Shown here: positions 1-6,892 of the stretch, piece by piece
How the letters are laid out: every line of letters starts with the position of its first letter
Position numbering within the stretch: the first letter of the stretch is position 1
Origin: an uncultured Methylococcaceae bacterium
Lineage (GTDB): Bacteria > Pseudomonadota > Gammaproteobacteria > Methylococcales > Methylomonadaceae
Direction of reading: 5' to 3'
Length of the DNA: 23,729 nucleotides
Assembly: GCA_903839795.1 (NCBI GenBank)
Contig: CAIMDR010000475.1
Coordinates: 1 to 23,729 of the forward strand
Program-made: the position numbers and the translations under genes
The notes under the pieces: model-generated
Databases searched by the model: none
What the model was told of the DNA's origin: nothing
What the model saw: only the letters and a program-made list of their open reading frames with translations

Positions 1-6
1 GCAACG

Positions 7-42
7 CGAACCCCAACAAGTCGCGTATTGCGTTGGGGTTCG
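7..42. repeat. Short inverted repeat (11-bp arms)
   Basis: CGAACCCCAAC at 7-17 is matched by its exact reverse complement at 32-42, with a 14-nt loop. No T tract follows, so it is not a convincing terminator. It is the first of four inverted repeats stacked in the leading 332 bases. Confidence 0.6.
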
Positions 43-69
43 TTATCACTCACCCCAACCTACGAGCTA

Positions 70-147
70 CGGGCTATCAAAAGGCTTGGGTGCGCACTTT
101 AGTCAGGACAAAAATACCGACGTTAGACCTGTTAAATTGATAGCCCG
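70..147. repeat. Inverted repeat with distant 11-bp arms
   Basis: CGGGCTATCAA at 70-80 and TTGATAGCCCG at 137-147 are perfect reverse complements separated by 56 nt. The spacing is too long for a simple terminator and fits the ends of a small non-autonomous element about 78 bp long. No coding content is visible inside. Confidence 0.5.
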
Positions 148-171
148 CCATTTTAAACTACCGTTAGTGTG

Positions 172-233
172 GGAGCGACGCCCACGTCGCGATTAACGAC
201 CAACGCCTCAAATCGCGACGTGGGCGTCGCTCC
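172..233. repeat. REP-like palindrome with perfect 22-bp arms
   Basis: The arm at 172-193 (beginning GGAGCGACGCCCACG) is perfectly reverse-complemented at 212-233, with an 18-nt loop. The arms are much more GC-rich than the surroundings. Long perfect arms, an extragenic position and no T tract suggest a REP/BIME-type dispersed palindrome. I recall similar GGAGCGACGCCCACGTCGC palindromes from Methylococcales genomes, but only this copy is in the window. Confidence 0.75.
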
Positions 234-253
234 TACGACGTAGGGGCAGTCGC

Positions 254-332
254 GTAGGTCGGGCAATGCTTTTCTGCCCGACATTCATATACGTCAAAAT
301 GTCGGGCAACGAAAAGATGTTGCCCGACCTAC
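254..332. repeat. Long imperfect palindrome with GTAGGTCGGGCAA ends
   Basis: GTAGGTCGGGCAA at 254-266 is perfectly reverse-complemented at 320-332. The inner parts also pair imperfectly: GCCCGACATT at 276-285 with AATGTCGGGC at 298-307, and CTTTTC with GAAAAG. The 79-bp unit is therefore an extended imperfect hairpin built from repeated GTCGGGCAA motifs. Its right arm overlaps the last codons of the minus-strand lipoprotein gene and contains that gene's TAG stop. Confidence 0.7.
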
Positions 333-940
333 AGGGCTTGAGCGCCTATTTCCGTCAGAATAGTATTCTCAAGCTTATAGAAAGGCTGACATGTCACTGC
401 CGAATTTCCGTTAAAAGGAATACGTACCTGTTGTGTATCAGGTTCCCGTGAAGTAAATTTCCAGGTGCCGACTAATTTTCGGGTTTCTCCAATTACTTCA
501 TAAGCAGATAGTTGGTACTGACTATTAATTTGAACAGTCGTTTGATTATCAGATATTGGCTTGGCAGTGATATTTGCACCACCGGATAAAACTAATTCTG
601 TTGCAATATAATTCAGTACAGAATTGGGTTCTGGCGTAATGGTTCGAAATGGCGCTCCGCGACCAGCCATAACGCCACAGGTAACGTAAGTACCTATGTT
701 GCTACGCATATCTTCGTACTCCAGGGTCATCAATCCACTGCCCTTGTCGAAGTTTTTAATTTTGAAAAACGAAGCGCCCGCCGCATTTGCAACTGCCGAC
801 CATGTTGTATCGTATGAGCCGTTCATATCACGAGTGAATTTTTGCAACTGAGCTGAAGCGGGTGGCTGATAGACTCCCATCGGCGCACAACCCGCAATTA
901 AAAAACTCATCGAGAGTGTGCATGCTATTTTTCTTATCAT
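329..940 (-). CDS. Putative outer-membrane lipoprotein, 203 aa
   Basis: The product begins with a lipoprotein signal peptide: a basic MIRK start, a hydrophobic stretch and a lipobox ending IAGC with the acylated cysteine at residue 18. The mature part starts APMGVYQPP and contains a segment (TTWSAVANAAG, then GLMTLEYED) resembling the small alpha/beta domains of BamC-like or NlpB-like lipoproteins, but I do not recognise a named family. Three further cysteines lie in the mature region or leader. The ATG at 938-940 is preceded by GGATAAATA, a weak ribosome binding site. The TAG stop lies inside the palindrome at 320-332. A BamE-like gene fragment lies upstream on the same strand. The function is unknown; an envelope location is the only safe inference. 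Confidence 0.75.
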   Translation of the reverse strand: MIRKIACTLSMSFLIAGCAPMGVYQPPASAQLQKFTRDMNGSYDTTWSAVANAAGASFFKIKNFDKGSGLMTLEYEDMRSNIGTYVTCGVMAGRGAPFRTITPEPNSVLNYIATELVLSGGANITAKPISDNQTTVQINSQYQLSAYEVIGETRKLVGTWKFTSREPDTQQVRIPFNGNSAVTCQPFYKLENTILTEIGAQAL

Positions 941-1106
941 TATTTATCCATTGCCTATTTCGATAATTTCAAGTTAAAAATATTCTTTAGAAAAACCATG
1001 TTGTCTAGACCTTCAATAAAAACGGTCAATCTGGTCTTTTTTGTTTCATGGCTATTTGCCGAATGTAGTAAGGTGTGAAGCTAACGTTTTGGGAATCGGC
1101 GAAAGC

Positions 1107-1375
1107 TTAATTATTACCGTTAGCAGAGCTTGATACATCTTCGACTATCCCACTTTTATTAAAAGTAATTGTCAAACTGTTTATTTTCAAACCTATTGGG
1201 GATTCACCAGCCATATTAGCAAACGGTATAAAAGCCCTTGCACCTATATCGGTTTTATTATACATATACGTCCAAGTTTCAATGTCACCTTGTCTGCTGA
1301 CATTTGAAGTTTCACCCATTAAGTTGCGCACTTCTTCTTTAGTTGTTTTTCCGGTTTTAATTTTATCTATTAAGG
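1107..1375 (-). pseudogene. BamE/SmpA-OmlA-like lipoprotein fragment lacking its N-terminus
   Basis: Read on the minus strand, the frame gives LIDKIKTGKTTKEEVRNLMG, then ETWTYMYN and a C-terminal LTITFNKSGIVEDVS. This is the SmpA/OmlA (BamE) pattern: a GKTTKEEV helix start, a G-E step, an aromatic strand, then hydrophobic strand plus N-G-V. Full members start with a lipoprotein signal peptide. Here no signal peptide or lipobox exists: upstream of the GKTT motif the frame enters the 113-bp inverted-repeat element and meets a TAA at 1428-1430. The first usable start is a GTG at 1331, which leaves only 74 residues, so export is not expected. This is most likely a broken gene. It is not the canonical bamE locus (no fur or ratAB neighbours). 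The alternative is a short cytoplasmic ORF still translated from the GTG. Confidence 0.65.
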
Positions 1376-1488
1376 GTATCCACTTTAAATCCCCGGGTAA
1401 AACGTGGTATGTAAAAAATAAAATACTTTAAAATTAACTACTTAATTGTTGCTAGCATTCAATTTACCCGGCTTTTTAAAGTAGATAC
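1376..1488. mobile_element. 113-bp element with 26-bp imperfect terminal inverted repeats (MITE or IS-end scar)
   Basis: Reading inward, the left end (1376-1401) is GTATCCACTTTAAA, three bases, then CCGGGTAAA. The right end (1488-1463 on the minus strand) is GTATCTACTTTAAA, three bases, then CCGGGTAAA. That is 22 identities in 26. The core (1402-1462) is AT-rich and non-coding. The left end abuts the BamE-like fragment. The right end abuts the first codon with transporter homology (CTG at 1488-1490). This suggests a miniature transposable element, or two IS ends left after internal deletion, at a rearrangement junction. No target-site duplication is visible. I cannot assign an IS family. Confidence 0.6.
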
Positions 1489-2555
1489 TGAACATCCCCT
1501 TGTCTTTACTGGCGGCGGCGCTAGCGTGGGCTTTACTCTATGATTGGCAATCGCCACAACGGAAAACACCCTTTGATAGCGTAGGTTTCTTGTTGTTGGC
1601 GGCCGCGCTGATTTGTTTGCAGACGGTGCTTAATCAAGGTCAGGATGCCGACTGGTTTAACTCAACGGGGTTAATGGGTATGCTAATGGTCGGTTTGCTG
1701 ATGCTGGCCTACTTTATTGTTTGGGAACTGGCGGAACGTTCGCCGCTGCTCGATTTGAGATTATTTGCCCGCCGCAATTTTGCCATTGGCAGCCTCATGC
1801 TCAGCGTAAGCTTTATGATAATGTATGGTTTGTTGTCCGTGTTGTTGGTACGTTTACAGGTGGTAGCCGGTTACACCTCGTTTTTGGCCGGTAGCGTCTT
1901 GTTACCGCTGATATTTTTGTCCAAGCCGATGGCCAGTTTGGTTCACCGGGTGATACATCGCTTCGATGCCCGCCTGCTGGTCTGTGTAAACATGCTGTTA
2001 TTTGCAGGCTACTGCTATTGGATCAGTCGCTACGATTTTTTTGGTCGCGGTGGCTGGTTTACCCAGCCATTGTGGGCTCAAGTGTTGGAGGGCTTTTGTC
2101 TGGGCGGCTTGTTTGTGCCGCTGACCACGCTGTTTCTTTTCGGCCTGACACCGAGACGGCAAATCCAGGCGGTCGAGCTGGGCGGTACGCTGCGGGTACT
2201 GGGGGGCAGTGTGGCCTCGCCGTTGTTTGGTTTGTTTTGGGAGCGGCGCAGCGCTTTTCACCAAAGTCGGTTAATCGAAAGTTTTTCACGATATGACGGC
2301 TTTGCTGGCGATATAACCGCCCGCTTACAGGCCGCAGGTCTGCATGATCAACTGGCAACGACCAAGCTGGCGGCAATAGCCAATCAACATGCGGCTATCC
2401 TGGGTTTGGACGATACTTTTCGACTGGCAGCCTGGCTGTTTATGGGCTTGGCTGCAACCGTCTGGCTTGCCCGTCCGGTCGGACCGACACCGCCCGTTTC
2501 CGGAAAAGAAGAACAGCGCCAAGCGGCGCTGGAAGATCTGATGGAGGAACCGTAG
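1488..2555 (+). pseudogene. emrB: DHA2-family (EmrB/QacA-type) MFS drug transporter, 5'-truncated
   Basis: The open frame from 1485 begins ILNIPLSLLAAALAWALL, matching the INxP-plus-helix segment that follows the fifth or sixth membrane segment in 14-helix DHA2 permeases. The protein then carries about eight further hydrophobic segments. The usual family length is about 500 residues; roughly 350 remain here, so the first five or six helices and motif A are missing. An in-frame TAG at 1482-1484 lies just upstream, and the homology starts exactly at the edge of the 113-bp inverted-repeat element. A TTG at 1500 could serve as a start but would give a transporter without its N-terminal half. The stop is 2 bp before the next gene, so the original operon order (permease, outer-membrane factor, adaptor) is intact. 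The block is visibly GC-richer than its flanks. A functional pump is unlikely unless another permease substitutes. Confidence 0.75.
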
Positions 2556-2557
2556 CC

Positions 2558-4027
2558 ATGTTGCGGTTCATTAAATCCGCTTTATGGGTGACGGGACTCT
2601 CGCTGCTGGCCAGTTGCGCATGGCTTCCTGAAGAGGGAACGCGAGCCAAACTGCTGGAAATGCCCGAGCTGAAGCTAACCATGAAGGGTACTGCCAATGT
2701 TGATAACATCATTAGGGAATGGCCGGGGGCGCAGTGGTGGCAAGCATTTCACAATCCGGAATTAAACCGGTTAATGGCAAGCGCCCTGAAGGACAGCCCA
2801 AGCCTGCACGCCGCAACGGCAAGGCTGTCCCAGGCAGAGGCGGTCGCCGATTATCAGGCCGCCGAAATGCTGCCAAGTATTAATGCCAACGTTGAATTTC
2901 ATCAACGCCGGTTTTCAGCAACCGATTTTTATGGCCCCAACGGGGGCAAGAGCTTCACCGGCGCTTATATTGATCCGCTGCAATTTCGTTATCACCTTGA
3001 TCTGTGGGGCAAGGATAAGGCGGCTTTAGAATCGGCGTTAGGCAAGGAACGGGCACAAGCTTCGGAGCTGGCGATGGCGCGATTGATCCTGAGTACAACC
3101 ATCGCCCGACACTATATCCGGCTATGTTCGGCCGAGGAGGATGTTGAGCTGACTCACACTCTGGTCGAGAAAGCCGAGGAAAAGTTAAAGCTCGCACAAC
3201 AGCGTTGGCAAGGTGGCTTAACCAGCAAGGATCCGCTTTACGCGAGCGAACAACCGCTGGCAGCCGCTCGTCAACATGAAACCAGTGTGCGTAACCAAGC
3301 GCAGTTATTGCATAATCGACTGGCGGCACTGGCAGGTCGGGGATCAGATTGGGGAAAAACCATTATTGTAGCAGCGAATGCAGTGACCGGACACCTGCCA
3401 CCGCCTGAAGCGATAGCACTGGGACTACTGGCGCATCGTCCGGATGTGGCGGCGGCACTGTGGCAAGTGGAGGCGGCCGCGCAATTGATTAAAGTGGCAA
3501 AAACCAATTTCTATCCGGATGTCAACCTGGTCGGTTTTGCCGGTTTGCGCAGTCTCAATTTAAAGGATTTATTCTTGTCTCATGGAGCCAGTGTGGCTTA
3601 CGGGATTGGCCCAACCGTTACCTTGCCGATTTTTGAAGGTGGACGACTGGCCGCCGAATTGAAAAGTCAGCAGGCGACTTACGATGCTGCCGCCGAAAGT
3701 TATAACGGCACCTTGCTGACGGCCGTGCAGCAGGTTGCCGACAGTCTCGCCGAATGGCGGAAAACCTTGGCTCATGATGCCGATCAAGAACACGCAATCG
3801 ACGCCGCTGAAGCGGCCTCGGAACTGGCCGACAAACGTTATCGGGCCGGCCTCAGCAACCGCGACGGCATTATCGAAGCAGAAGCCGCATTGGTTCAACA
3901 GCAACTGACTGCCAGCGAAATGCGCAGTACCCATCTGCTGGCCGCAGTCGGTCTGATTGAAGCGCTTGGTGGCGGATACGAAAACACAACAATACCAGTA
4001 CCCGGAAAGGTAGGCAACCATGACTAA
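2558..4027 (+). CDS. Efflux outer-membrane factor lipoprotein, NodT family
   Basis: This 489-residue protein is a TolC-like outer-membrane channel of the NodT/OprM lipoprotein subfamily. It would form the exit duct of a tripartite efflux pump with the adaptor encoded next. A signal peptide ends in the lipobox LLASC with the lipidated Cys at residue 20. WWQAFHNPELNRLM (about residues 59-72) is the typical first helix of outer-membrane factors. Two long helical repeats rich in Ala, Gln and Leu follow, including the LAHRPDV motif of the second repeat. The length is normal for the family. The start is 2 bp after the truncated permease stop, and its end overlaps the adaptor start by 8 bp, implying translational coupling. 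The 5'-truncation upstream probably also removed the operon promoter, so expression is doubtful although the reading frame is intact. Confidence 0.9.
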   Translation: MLRFIKSALWVTGLSLLASCAWLPEEGTRAKLLEMPELKLTMKGTANVDNIIREWPGAQWWQAFHNPELNRLMASALKDSPSLHAATARLSQAEAVADYQAAEMLPSINANVEFHQRRFSATDFYGPNGGKSFTGAYIDPLQFRYHLDLWGKDKAALESALGKERAQASELAMARLILSTTIARHYIRLCSAEEDVELTHTLVEKAEEKLKLAQQRWQGGLTSKDPLYASEQPLAAARQHETSVRNQAQLLHNRLAALAGRGSDWGKTIIVAANAVTGHLPPPEAIALGLLAHRPDVAAALWQVEAAAQLIKVAKTNFYPDVNLVGFAGLRSLNLKDLFLSHGASVAYGIGPTVTLPIFEGGRLAAELKSQQATYDAAAESYNGTLLTAVQQVADSLAEWRKTLAHDADQEHAIDAAEAASELADKRYRAGLSNRDGIIEAEAALVQQQLTASEMRSTHLLAAVGLIEALGGGYENTTIPVPGKVGNHD

Positions 4028-5249
4028 TACGAACAAACCCCTGCGCCATTTCGGCTTTCAGCAACGTCACCAGCACCGAAGTTACCGGCTGTTTCTGGTA
4101 ACCACTCTCGCATTGCTAATAGGACTGATGTATCTGTTTTACTGGTGGAATTTTGCCAGCCGTTTCGTCGTCACCAATGATGCCTATATCAGCGGCAACT
4201 TGGCGGCATTGAAGGCACAAACCAGCGGTACGGTGGTCGATGTGCGAGTCGATAATACCCAATATGTACATCAGGGCGATGTGCTGGTTCGCCTCGACGG
4301 CTTGCAGGCGCAAGTAGCGTTGGAACGAGCCGAAGCCAATCTGGCGGATAGCGTGCGCCAGATCGAAACGTTGTTTAGTCAGGCCGACATGCTTCAGCAG
4401 AAAGTAGCCGCCAAAGAGGCCGTCTTAAAGCGCAGCCAGCGTGATTTGCTTCGTTATCAAAGCGTGGCAGACGATGGGGCGGTATCCGCGCAGCAAATTG
4501 AAGACAGCGAGTTTCAAGTCAGGGAACAAGAAGCGGATGTCCGCCAAATTTATGCCGAATTGGGGGGCGCGGAAGCGTTAATTCAGAACACAAGTCCGGC
4601 CGATAACCCGAAAGTATTGCAAGCGGTCGCCGCGCTAAAACAAGCTTACCTGGATAAAACCCGGCAGGATATTGTCGCCCCGGTGTCGGGATTCGTCGCC
4701 AAACGCAGCATTCAGCCCGGTGAGCAGGTTCGCCCGGAGACGCCGCTGCTGGCGATTGTCCCCTTGGATTATTTGTGGGTGGAGGCCAATTTCCTGGAAA
4801 ACGAACTGGCCGATGTAAGGCCGGGGCAGGCGGTGGAAATTACCGTCGACCTGTATGGTTCCGATGTGATTTATCACGGTGAAGTGCTGGGACTGGGTGC
4901 AGGCACCGGCAGTGTGTTTGGTTTATTGCCGCCTGATAATGCCACAGGCAACTATATCCATATTGTCGAGCGGGTACCGGTCAGGATTGGATTACGGACT
5001 GAGGAACTGTCTGCCAATCCGTTACGTCCCGGTTTGTCGGCGGTAGCGAGAATAGATACCGGCAGCAAAGGTCGTTCGGTTTTGGAGCCCTTAACCACCC
5101 TACCTTCCACGGCTTATAAAACCGACGTTTACGATCATCAGTTAAATGGTGCCGACGCGTTGATTCAAAAAATTATTGAGCAGAACCGAAAGTCAAACAA
5201 GTCTTTAAGGCAACAAGGGACTATTAAAAATTTGCCGCCTCATTCTTAA
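4020..5249 (+). CDS. emrA: HlyD/EmrA-family membrane-fusion adaptor of an efflux pump
   Basis: This 409-residue protein is a periplasmic adaptor linking an inner-membrane MFS permease to the outer-membrane factor. One membrane segment lies at about residues 24-46 after a basic cytoplasmic start. It is followed by VTNDAYISGNLAALKAQTSG, the strongly conserved EmrA entry to the barrel-sandwich (lipoyl-like) domain. A coiled-coil hairpin (about 95-200) rich in Glu, Ala and Gln comes next, then the second half-motif IVAPVSGFVAKRSIQPGEQV, and a beta-barrel part with VEANFLENELADVRPGQAV. All are standard EmrA features and the length is normal. It starts inside the 3' end of the outer-membrane-factor gene (8-bp overlap). 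It converges on the marR gene with only 13 bp between the stops. Its natural permease partner is truncated here. Confidence 0.92.
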   Translation: MTNTNKPLRHFGFQQRHQHRSYRLFLVTTLALLIGLMYLFYWWNFASRFVVTNDAYISGNLAALKAQTSGTVVDVRVDNTQYVHQGDVLVRLDGLQAQVALERAEANLADSVRQIETLFSQADMLQQKVAAKEAVLKRSQRDLLRYQSVADDGAVSAQQIEDSEFQVREQEADVRQIYAELGGAEALIQNTSPADNPKVLQAVAALKQAYLDKTRQDIVAPVSGFVAKRSIQPGEQVRPETPLLAIVPLDYLWVEANFLENELADVRPGQAVEITVDLYGSDVIYHGEVLGLGAGTGSVFGLLPPDNATGNYIHIVERVPVRIGLRTEELSANPLRPGLSAVARIDTGSKGRSVLEPLTTLPSTAYKTDVYDHQLNGADALIQKIIEQNRKSNKSLRQQGTIKNLPPHS

Positions 5250-5262
5250 TCAAGACCTTTTA

Positions 5263-5877
5263 TTAACCCGCGCTCAGGCACTTTATGTTCTCTGCCAAAT
5301 TAGCTTCTCCATCCACTACTTGGCAAAGTTGAGTCGGAACACTCCCCCCCAAACTATCTTGATTTTGATGATTCTTACAGATATCTTTAACTTTTGCGCA
5401 CCAGCCACCCGCTTCATCGGCTAGCTCGGCGCTTCCATCACTACGCGCCGCAATAACAGCATTGTGAAATCTTAGCAGAACAGCTTCAAGAGTCGCTATG
5501 TCCTCTGGTGTATAACCGGTAAATATCCGATAAACAAAGTCCAAATGTTCGGGAAAAGTACGTTCGTATAAGACTCGTCCCGCCGCAGTCAGTCGGACAA
5601 TCTGACTGCGTCCGTCGGTTTCCGAAGCAACCCTTTGAACCAGCCCCTTGTCTTCCAAGCGACTAATTACACCGGTTAACGTACCTTTGGTAATTAAGGT
5701 TTCCTCACCTAACTTTTTGAAGGTCATGCCGGTGGTGTTGCCTAAGGTGATAATAATGTCGAATTGTGGCAGCGTTAGATCCAACGTATGCACATGACTT
5801 GCCGCATAAGATAAAAAAGCCTGATTTGTCCGTAATAAATCACGCAATACCGATGGAAATATTAAGGGAGAAGTCAT
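5263..5877 (-). CDS. MarR-family transcriptional regulator with a cysteine-bearing C-terminal tail
   Basis: This 204-residue winged-helix regulator carries the MarR core: LDLTLPQFDIIITLG, then a recognition helix region (ITKGTLTGVISRLEDKGLV, about 62-80) and a wing (ASETDGRSQIVRLT, about 84-97). Dimerisation helices follow to about residue 145. Typical relatives stop near 145-170. Here about 45 more residues follow, containing the protein's only four cysteines (160, 167, 185, 200). MarR proteins usually repress drug-efflux or stress genes and respond to small phenolic ligands or to thiol oxidation. It converges on the efflux operon and has a perfect 14-bp palindrome 19 bp upstream of its start, close behind a plausible promoter, so autorepression is likely. 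The same palindrome recurs twice before the downstream small-protein/AhpD-like unit. Whether the cysteines sense anything is inference. Confidence 0.88.
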   Translation of the reverse strand: MTSPLIFPSVLRDLLRTNQAFLSYAASHVHTLDLTLPQFDIIITLGNTTGMTFKKLGEETLITKGTLTGVISRLEDKGLVQRVASETDGRSQIVRLTAAGRVLYERTFPEHLDFVYRIFTGYTPEDIATLEAVLLRFHNAVIAARSDGSAELADEAGGWCAKVKDICKNHQNQDSLGGSVPTQLCQVVDGEANLAENIKCLSAG

Positions 5878-5895
5878 CGTGTTTAAACCTATTTA

Positions 5896-5909
5896 GTTCT
5901 AATTAGAAC
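5896..5909. promoter_or_regulatory. Perfect 14-bp palindromic operator at marR
   Basis: GTTCTAATTAGAAC is a perfect palindrome whose end nearest marR is 19 bp from its ATG and which lies immediately downstream of the predicted -10. Its size and placement suit a MarR dimer and autorepression. Two 12-of-14 copies occur upstream of the 6437 gene, which makes chance unlikely. Binding is inferred, not shown. Confidence 0.7.
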
Positions 5910-5912
5910 ATA

Positions 5913-5941
5913 ATAATAAGCCTAATCAAGAATAGCCTCAA
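5913..5941 (-). promoter_or_regulatory. Candidate sigma-70 promoter of marR
   Basis: On the minus strand TTGAGG (5941-5936) and TATTAT (5918-5913) are separated by exactly 17 bp. The 14-bp palindrome begins only a few bases downstream, near the expected transcription start, so a bound repressor would block this promoter. Confidence 0.5.
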
Positions 5942-6285
5942 GCTTTTTACTGTAACTGAGTATAAAAATACTAAAAATTATGCCATTCCAACACCGGCAT
6001 GATGTGAGGTTTCGCCCTCTGTCCGATGCCCACTATTCTACTCAGGAAAGGTGTAATTTAGGTTATTTCAACCTCAATATTACCCCGCTATAGGTTCATC
6101 TATTAAGTGATTTACCCATTTTTTGGCAAGGATTGCCGGAAAACAGCTTCACTAAAACCGATTTAATCGCCAGGAAAGCGTATGAATAATACGATTTGTA
6201 ATTTATATAATCAATTGATAAATATATATATTTATCTCTATAGTTGTAAAAAAAATGAGCCAACCCAATAGCCACTAAAAATATA
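5942..6285. other. Gene-free AT-rich intergenic stretch
   Basis: No credible gene is seen between the marR promoter and the operator pair. The stretch becomes strongly AT-rich from about 6180. It contains a perfect 20-bp palindrome at 6217-6236 (GATAAATATA and its reverse complement). A minus-strand open frame here (6096-6293) looks spurious. Confidence 0.5.
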
Positions 6286-6322
6286 GTTCGCATTAGAACA
6301 AAATAATAGTTCTAATACGAAC
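6286..6322. promoter_or_regulatory. Tandem pair of MarR-type operators upstream of the small-protein gene
   Basis: GTTCGCATTAGAAC (6286-6299) and GTTCTAATACGAAC (6309-6322) each match the perfect marR palindrome GTTCTAATTAGAAC at 12 of 14 positions. They are 23 bp apart start to start, about two helical turns. The two deviate in opposite half-sites, so each is nearly the reverse complement of the other. A possible -10 (TAGAAT, 6332-6337) lies just downstream, so occupancy would cover the -35 region of a promoter for the 6437 gene. Confidence 0.7.
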
Positions 6323-6436
6323 TTGTTATGCTAGAATTTACCCAACTTAGTCATTAACTTGAATCTTTCTTAACCCAAAGCACCCTGTTAATCGTTAAGT
6401 AGAAATATTTTATTTATCAACTGAGAGACTTATCCC

Positions 6437-6826
6437 ATGAATACATTCAAAAAAATCCTGCTTTCTTCTGTTATGGCCATGTCACTGGCTACACTATCGT
6501 TTACTGCTGCCGCCGTAGCAAAAGCATCGCACGAAGAAGTTAAATCGGCTATCGACAATACGCTTGCTAAAGTAGAAGAAGCTAACAGAGCTTTGGCCAA
6601 TGGCACTGACAACGAAAAGTTAATTGATATGGTGACCGATGCACGCCAATTACAAAAAGATATATCCAACAGCATACTGGATGTCAAACGTAATCAAGCC
6701 AGCAATGTATTAAAACAAGCGCGTACCGCTCTCCTGAATAACGATCTACAAGCGGCTAAAGAATCGTTAACGGATGCCGTAAATCGGTATAAAACCATTC
6801 AAGACCTCTACGCATCGAATCATTAA
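6437..6826 (+). CDS. Small exported all-helical protein (family member 1)
   Basis: This 129-residue protein has a clear Sec signal peptide (MNTFKKILLSSVMAMSLATL, cleavage around residues 25-30, AAAVAKA). About 100 charged residues follow, predicted by eye to be helical or coiled-coil, with no cysteines and no enzyme motif. The final segment, NVLKQARTALLNNDLQAAKE, matches position by position the DVLKAARKSVDAGDSAAAEA segment of the protein at 22133-22516, so they are paralogs. A GAGAG-type ribosome binding site lies about 10 nt before the ATG. The gene follows two copies of the marR palindrome and is followed after 66 bp by an AhpD-like gene, implying a MarR-controlled two-gene unit. The function is unknown; a periplasmic stress or binding role is speculation. 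Confidence 0.82.
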   Translation: MNTFKKILLSSVMAMSLATLSFTAAAVAKASHEEVKSAIDNTLAKVEEANRALANGTDNEKLIDMVTDARQLQKDISNSILDVKRNQASNVLKQARTALLNNDLQAAKESLTDAVNRYKTIQDLYASNH

Positions 6827-6833
6827 ACCAAAA

Positions 6834-6861
6834 GGGTGATAAGCCGCCAAGCCTGTCACCC
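6834..6861 (+). other. Intercistronic hairpin
   Basis: GGGTGA (6834-6839) pairs with TCACCC (6856-6861) around a 16-nt loop, in the gap between the small-protein and AhpD-like genes. No T tract follows, so read-through is expected. It could set the relative expression of the two genes by protecting the upstream message. Confidence 0.3.
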
Positions 6862-6892
6862 GTAAACGCGACATTAACAACAGGAGAAAAAC

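Noticed and set aside
266..451. 61-codon plus-strand open frame at the left end
   Set aside because: It runs through the palindromic repeat and antisense to the lipoprotein gene; composition and position indicate a chance frame.
1998..2376. Several open frames overlapping the permease remnant
   Set aside because: They are shadows of the GC-rich permease frame, rich in Arg, Pro and Gln, with no family pattern.
6096..6293. 65-codon minus-strand open frame between marR and the small-protein gene
   Set aside because: It lies in extremely AT-rich DNA, starts inside the operator pair, has Tyr/Lys/Ile-biased composition typical of chance AT-rich frames and shows no convincing ribosome binding site.
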